64,000 nt of DNA from Sphaerochaeta halotolerans (lineage in GTDB: Bacteria; Spirochaetota; Spirochaetia; Sphaerochaetales; Sphaerochaetaceae). The translations under genes and the position numbers were made by a program. Of the stretch, positions 60,454 to 64,000 are shown in pieces (position 1 is the first letter of the stretch; every line of letters begins with the position of its first letter). The notes below the pieces were generated by a model, which was not told the origin of the DNA, ran no database searches, and saw only the letters and a list, made by a program, of their open reading frames with translations. The stretch spans positions 62,001-126,000 of the forward strand of contig NZ_QUWK01000009.1 of the NCBI RefSeq assembly GCF_003429665.1. Direction: 5' to 3'.

Positions 60454-61551
60454 TTACAGTCCAAGCTCAGCGGCTGTATGGTAGCCGGTATCGACTACTT
60501 CAGCTATGAGATTGTCCTTTGTGACAATAACAGACTTCAGAAGAACAGAGGGAACAATATATGGCTTGCCGTTCTTGATGGAGTCATTGTCATAACTGGT
60601 GGTATCGAGACCCTGGGGAACTTCACCACGCATGATGGTGTCAACGAGCTCAACAGTAGCCTGCCCGAGTACGCGGGTATCCTTGAGGACAGTTGCATAC
60701 TGTTCTCCAGCGAGAATTGATTTACAGGATGCTACAATACAGTCCTGACCACCGACAACGGGCAACGGCTTGCCAGGTGTGCCATATCCAACTGCCTTGC
60801 AAGCCTCAAGCGTGGAAAGACTGATTGGATCATAGGGGGAAAGAATTCCATCGAGCGTCTGGTTGGTATAGTGAGCAGAAAGGAGATTTTCCATTCTGGA
60901 CATTGCCAATTCATTACTCCAGCGAAGTGTTCCTACCGTGTCCATGCCCTGCTGGCCTGAACCGATCTTGAGGGTACCGTTGTCGAAATAGGGTTTGAGC
61001 CTATCCATTGCACCGTCATAGAACATATAGGCATTGTTGTCGTCAGGAGATCCACCGAACAGCTCAATCAGCAATGGCTTTTTTTTGGGATTGTCGAGAT
61101 TCATCCCCTGGATAAGGATGTCACCCATCTGCTGGCCGACAGCATAGTTGTCAAATGACAGATAGTAGTCGACATTTGGTGACTTCATGATCAGACGGTC
61201 GTATGCGATTACCGGGATCCCTTCATTAGCGGCTTTTGCGAGAACATTGCTCAATGCCGATCCATCAATTGAGGCAATGACGAGTACCTGGGCTCTCTTG
61301 GTAATCAGATCTTCAATCTGGCGAACCTGAGTAGGAATGTCATCGTCTGAGAACTGTAGGTCAACCTTGTATCCGAGCTCTTCCAAGCCACTCTTGACCG
61401 CAGCTCCATCCTTATTCCAGCGTTCCTCTGATCTGGTAGGCATAACCACTCCGATCAATCCTTTTGTTGAAGAGGTTTCAGCAGCCCCTCCTGCAAAAAT
61501 CATGTTCATTGCAATCAGTAGTACCATTGTCACTACGAGCACCTTTTTCAT
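60454..61551 (-). CDS. Sugar-binding protein (ChvE/MmsE-like)
   Basis: 365 residues. Signal peptide MKKVLVVTMVLLIAMNMIFA, then a class B periplasmic-binding fold: GLIGVVMPTRSEERWNKDG (sugar-contacting start typical of ChvE), DDIPTQVRQIEDLITKRAQV, VIAYDRLIMKSPNVDYYLSF and VVGGQDCIVASCKSILAGEQ. Binds an aldose such as galactose, glucose, xylose or arabinose. AAGGAGG lies six bases upstream. First gene of the operon, with a LacI-type palindrome in the leader. Confidence 0.92.
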   Translation of the reverse strand: MKKVLVVTMVLLIAMNMIFAGGAAETSSTKGLIGVVMPTRSEERWNKDGAAVKSGLEELGYKVDLQFSDDDIPTQVRQIEDLITKRAQVLVIASIDGSALSNVLAKAANEGIPVIAYDRLIMKSPNVDYYLSFDNYAVGQQMGDILIQGMNLDNPKKKPLLIELFGGSPDDNNAYMFYDGAMDRLKPYFDNGTLKIGSGQQGMDTVGTLRWSNELAMSRMENLLSAHYTNQTLDGILSPYDPISLSTLEACKAVGYGTPGKPLPVVGGQDCIVASCKSILAGEQYATVLKDTRVLGQATVELVDTIMRGEVPQGLDTTSYDNDSIKNGKPYIVPSVLLKSVIVTKDNLIAEVVDTGYHTAAELGL

Positions 61552-61574
61552 ACACAGCCTCCTTAAAGCTTTTA

Positions 61575-61592
61575 TGCGTTTACGTTAACGCA
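61575..61592. promoter_or_regulatory. LacI-type operator 1 of ChvE-like operon
   Basis: TGCGTT-TACGTT-AACGCA, arms of 6 bp perfectly complementary. It falls in the leader about 10-30 bases after the predicted transcription start, so binding would block elongation or initiation. Confidence 0.65.
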
Positions 61593-61603
61593 TTACACTA
61601 ATT

Positions 61604-61632
61604 ATTGTTTAATCATTTTGCAGATAAGTCAA
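61604..61632 (-). promoter_or_regulatory. Promoter of ChvE-like operon
   Basis: Minus strand TTGACT (61632-61627), 17 bases, AACAAT (61609-61604). Confidence 0.5.
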
Positions 61633-61748
61633 GAAAATAATTTATGATTCTTGCATAATTGCTACTAAGTACTAATAATAAATATAGATAAATAATGGCT
61701 ATAGATTGTAAGTAAGTATACTCAAGCTGAAAGTAGACACCAAGAATT

Positions 61749-61760
61749 TGCGTTAACGTA
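61749..61760. promoter_or_regulatory. LacI-type operator 2 (upstream half)
   Basis: TGCGTTAACGTA, identical to 12 bases of operator 1 read on the other strand, about 170 bp away. A tetrameric LacI protein could loop the two. The remaining sequence 61633-61826 is AT-rich and without a gene. Confidence 0.5.
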
Positions 61761-61826
61761 CTCTAGTTTTGTGTAAGGTGTCTGTAATGAAGTGGGGATG
61801 CAACTATTCATGAAAGATGTAAATAG

Positions 61827-62600
61827 TTATACGTAGTCAGCCTTGGTAATTTCAAATACTTCATAGGGATAGTCCAATTCATATCCAAGTTTTTCTGCCA
61901 AGTGGAGTGAAGGTTCCGTGTGTGCATCCCAAGAGGGGAAGAGGTCACGTTCCAAACAGGAAAGAATGAGTTTGGCACTACATGCAAGTGCCAAGCCTTT
62001 CCTGCGGTAAGGCATTTTTGTATCTACTTCAACCTCTATCCCGTTGTGATACCTGCAGTACGTCGAGGCGCCAGCAACAACCTCTGCATCCTTCAGTATA
62101 ACGAAACCCAGTCCCAAGTCTCGAAAACGTTCATAGGTGGGAAATTGACTTACGAGATTGTGGCTCCAAGACTCAGAGAGGATGTAGTGGTAGAGAATTT
62201 CATCGATTTCTACTATCCTGTACATAGGTGACAAGGAATCAACCAGCCTGCCCAGATGAGCTTTGTCAAACGAAGCTTCCTTTTTCAGTGCATAGCGAGT
62301 GAACTGTTTAGCTTTTGAACCATACGTTGCTCTGATCATCTGTTCCCACGCCTGGCTCTTGGGAACAAGAAGCCGGGTTTCCCATCGCCCAAGCCCTTCC
62401 TGAAAATGCAGGAGCTCATTTGAAGGTTCACCGGCAAGTAGGCAGTAGTCGCCCAATAGTACAAAGGCAGAGTGGGGGTTCTCCCGGTCGTCTCCATAGA
62501 TTTCCCCCATGATACCTTGCATGCACGAACGTAAGAGGGTGTCATGCCATCCTTGAAAGAGAGAATTTACCTTTTTCGTCTCAACAAGTCTCTGTATCAT
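61827..62600 (-). CDS. GNAT-family acetyltransferase
   Basis: 257 residues. The C-terminal half has the GNAT acetyl-CoA fold (GLGFVILKDAEVVAGAST; EVDTKMPYRRKGLALACSAK with the R/Q-x2-G-x-G/A-type loop; WDAHTEPSLHLAEKLGYELD). The N-terminal half (about 1-130) is specific to the GNAT_acetyltran/ZrgA-like group. Substrate unknown. GGAGAAGGG precedes the ATG at 62600. Confidence 0.83.
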   Translation of the reverse strand: MIQRLVETKKVNSLFQGWHDTLLRSCMQGIMGEIYGDDRENPHSAFVLLGDYCLLAGEPSNELLHFQEGLGRWETRLLVPKSQAWEQMIRATYGSKAKQFTRYALKKEASFDKAHLGRLVDSLSPMYRIVEIDEILYHYILSESWSHNLVSQFPTYERFRDLGLGFVILKDAEVVAGASTYCRYHNGIEVEVDTKMPYRRKGLALACSAKLILSCLERDLFPSWDAHTEPSLHLAEKLGYELDYPYEVFEITKADYV

Positions 62601-62657
62601 AAAGCCCTTCTCCAGTATCGAGCAGCTTCCAGAGGAATACAAGAGGAAAGATAAAAT

Positions 62658-63011
62658 TCATAGAGCTGCTATATTGTAGTGTTTGAGGATGGCGATGAGT
62701 AGAAAATAGAGGACAATAGTAGCCCCACTAGCAAGTAAAAAACTCACCCAGAACGCTATCCCGCGATTAAGCAAGAAGGGGAAAAGAACAAAAAAGGCGA
62801 GGGAAGGAAGGACCAGGAAGAAAATGGATTGGGAAAGCTGGGCTATAGCGGTGTCTTGGGTTTTTTCAAAGTGCATCCAGAGGATTGCAAGCAGTGAGGT
62901 TAACGGGAGAGAAGCAATCAGGGCACCGAACACTGAACTGCGTTTCGCTACCTCGCTTACCAGAACGATGGTGAGAGCAGAAATTCCAATTTTAATGATG
63001 TAGTACCACAT
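62658..63011 (-). CDS. DUF3147-like small membrane protein
   Basis: 117 residues, four predicted membrane helices: MWYYIIKIGISALTIVLVSE, KRSSVFGALIASLPLTSLLA (most conserved block), SIFFLVLPSLAFFVLFPFLL and the last helix. Fits the DUF3147 family of unknown function. The ATG at 63011 has GGAGG five bases upstream; earlier ATGs lie before or inside that site. Confidence 0.8.
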   Translation of the reverse strand: MWYYIIKIGISALTIVLVSEVAKRSSVFGALIASLPLTSLLAILWMHFEKTQDTAIAQLSQSIFFLVLPSLAFFVLFPFLLNRGIAFWVSFLLASGATIVLYFLLIAILKHYNIAAL

Positions 63012-63092
63012 GTTGTCCTCCATTTTACCCAAAATCTTGCCTCGCCATGTGATTGCCAGAAAAAAGCTTTACAGGAATCAGCACATTGACGC

Positions 63093-63098
63093 TATACT
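63093..63098 (+). promoter_or_regulatory. -10 box close to a start codon
   Basis: TATACT, ten bases before the ATG at 63109; -35 is weak (TTTACA 19 bases upstream). Would give a leader of about four bases. Confidence 0.4.
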
Positions 63099-63108
63099 AG
63101 AAACTACC

Positions 63109-63660
63109 ATGAAAAAAACCATGATATTTCCTTCTATTTTGCTCTTTCTCTTGTTGAGTTGCAACCAGTTTCTGTTTGCAGGAACCTTATCTGAGGAAAA
63201 AGCCAAGAGTTTAGCCGACACCGAATTTGTATTCCCAACTGATCTCCTCAAAGATTCCCCGGTACTGATTGCCCTGAATATCGGTACATCCAGGGAAAAT
63301 GGGGAAATGCAGCAGGAGGCTCTTATCGATTGGCAGAATGTCATTGAGAGTAGTTCGTTTTCGTTTCAATCTGCTCCATTGTATCACATCTCTGTAATTG
63401 AGGGTGCTCCCTTCTTTGTCCGTGGTGCCATACGTAGAGGACTTGCTGAGAGTTTTGGTGATCTGATCGATCCCAAGCGAGGTGCGGTATTGTTTCTCTC
63501 TAAAGCGGAGAAATTTGCCAAACAGGCAGAAATACCCATAGATGGGGAGCCAACCATGGTGGTTGTCAGATCCGATGGTAAAATTACCGGGTATGTAAAG
63601 GGGCGGGTAGATTCTCTCGCCCTTTCCAATCTTGCTGCTATCTGGGAGAAGGCCAGGTGA
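63109..63660 (+). CDS. Exported protein, possible thioredoxin-like fold
   Basis: 183 residues. Signal sequence MKKTMIFPSILLFLLLSCNQ; LLSC could be a lipobox, or signal peptidase I could cut after FAG. Mature part: LIALNIGTSRENGEMQQEAL, YHISVIEGAPFFVRGAIRRG and GEPTMVVVRSDGKITGYVKG. The EPT turn followed by two strands recalls the cis-proline end of thioredoxin-like folds such as the YtfJ group, but no CxxC is present. No Shine-Dalgarno. Function unknown. Confidence 0.68.
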   Translation: MKKTMIFPSILLFLLLSCNQFLFAGTLSEEKAKSLADTEFVFPTDLLKDSPVLIALNIGTSRENGEMQQEALIDWQNVIESSSFSFQSAPLYHISVIEGAPFFVRGAIRRGLAESFGDLIDPKRGAVLFLSKAEKFAKQAEIPIDGEPTMVVVRSDGKITGYVKGRVDSLALSNLAAIWEKAR

Positions 63661-63965
63661 ATCACTCCTTCTACTCCCAAGTGTATAACATAGTAGGGCG
63701 TATTCCAGAAGGCATGGTAGCATCCTATGGCCAGATTGCTTGCATGTTGGATAGTCCGCGTAATGCAAGAGTGGTAGGCTGGGCAATGCGACAATGTCCA
63801 GCTGATCTGCCTTGGCATCGGGTAGTCAGGTCAGATGGAAGTCTTGCAAGCAAAGATTTTTATGAGTTTCAGCGGGTTATGCTTGAATCAGAGGGAGTAG
63901 AGTTTCTCCCCGGTGGTACCATTAGGATGGAAACCTACCAGTGGATTCCAGATTTTCACGTTTAA
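63657..63965 (+). CDS. Alkyltransferase-like DNA repair protein (ATL)
   Basis: 102 residues, homologous to the DNA-binding domain of O6-alkylguanine-DNA alkyltransferase. IPEGMVASYGQIACML is the helix-turn-helix lead, and LPWHRVVRSDGSLA has Trp where the acceptor Cys of PCHRV should be, so it cannot dealkylate; ATL proteins instead flag O6-alkylguanine for nucleotide excision repair. GTG start overlapping the preceding stop (GTGA). The last 35 bases of the window hold nothing recognisable. Confidence 0.9.
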   Translation: MNHSFYSQVYNIVGRIPEGMVASYGQIACMLDSPRNARVVGWAMRQCPADLPWHRVVRSDGSLASKDFYEFQRVMLESEGVEFLPGGTIRMETYQWIPDFHV

Positions 63966-64000
63966 GAAAGCGGGAACCATTCCTTGGTACGGTTCGCTAT

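Noticed and set aside
1-64000. CRISPR array, tRNA, rRNA, prophage or complete insertion sequence
   Set aside because: No regularly spaced repeats, tRNA TPsiC-like cloverleaf, ribosomal RNA cores, integrase, transposase or phage structural genes were seen by eye.

Overview
The window looks like a chromosomal segment of a free-living, fermentative, non-motile-type spirochaete, most likely Sphaerochaeta or a close relative. Reasons: phenylalanyl-tRNA synthetase is of the archaeal/eukaryotic type (a known spirochaete trait), sugar ABC transporters with LacI regulators are abundant, ferredoxin-linked MinD-type ATPases are present, and base composition is moderate. The genus is inferred from gene content and was not tested by alignment. 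I recognise no tRNA, rRNA, CRISPR array, prophage or complete insertion sequence.

Layout. 1-3.9 kb (minus): an 'orange-protein'-like operon (DUF5320, DUF134, NifX-like protein, two ferredoxin/MinD ATPases, MBL-fold protein, Mrp/NBP35 ATPase cut by the window edge). Its promoter is bracketed by two near-identical 22-bp palindromes. 4.0-6.4 kb (minus): hpt, a second purine phosphoribosyltransferase and purA. 6.5-12.5 kb (plus): flavin reductase, a fused-E1 2-oxoacid dehydrogenase without E2/E3, and pheST. 12.5-17.5 kb (minus): a PII-like protein, a PTS-EIIA/PtsN-like protein and a seven-gene Mrp antiporter operon whose gene order is that of the Mbh antiporter module and which lacks the NuoL-like part of MrpA. 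17.6-24.9 kb (plus): a full histidine operon, hisGDCBHAF(IE), led by a histidine-rich leader peptide and attenuator.

25.2-32.7 kb: a disaccharide uptake and phosphorolysis operon (AglEFG-like ABC transporter plus a GH65 phosphorylase fused to beta-phosphoglucomutase) with a LacI-type operator and a convergent lacI gene. 32.9-36.9 kb: a VTE5/DGK1-like membrane protein, a GGDEF protein with a truncated sensor domain, and RecD2. 37.2-41.2 kb: an arsenic island. arsR-acr3-arsM run left; a divergent MarR-type gene, an ArsP-type permease gene and a tiny gene with paired cysteines run right. 41.5-44.4 kb: mntH, usp, a small predicted di-haem membrane protein and a decayed radC fragment. 44.5-49.1 kb (minus): a Fic protein, RadC, a dispersed repeat and an outer-membrane barrel. 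49.3-53.8 kb: a 583-residue protein of unknown function, a GltS-type symporter and a PlsC-type acyltransferase.

53.8-57.5 kb: a LacI regulator, an MFS transporter, a second PII-like protein, the second copy of the dispersed repeat and two small uncharacterised genes. 57.5-61.6 kb (minus): a ChvE/MmsE - GguA - GguB type sugar ABC transporter with LacI-type palindromes upstream. 61.8-64 kb: a GNAT protein, a DUF3147-like membrane protein, an exported protein of unknown function and an alkyltransferase-like DNA repair protein.

Starts were chosen from Shine-Dalgarno placement and family N termini. Three genes (lacI at 32.7 kb, mntH, and the exported protein at 63.1 kb) lack a ribosome-binding site and have a -10 box 6-10 bases before the ATG, which suggests leaderless messages.
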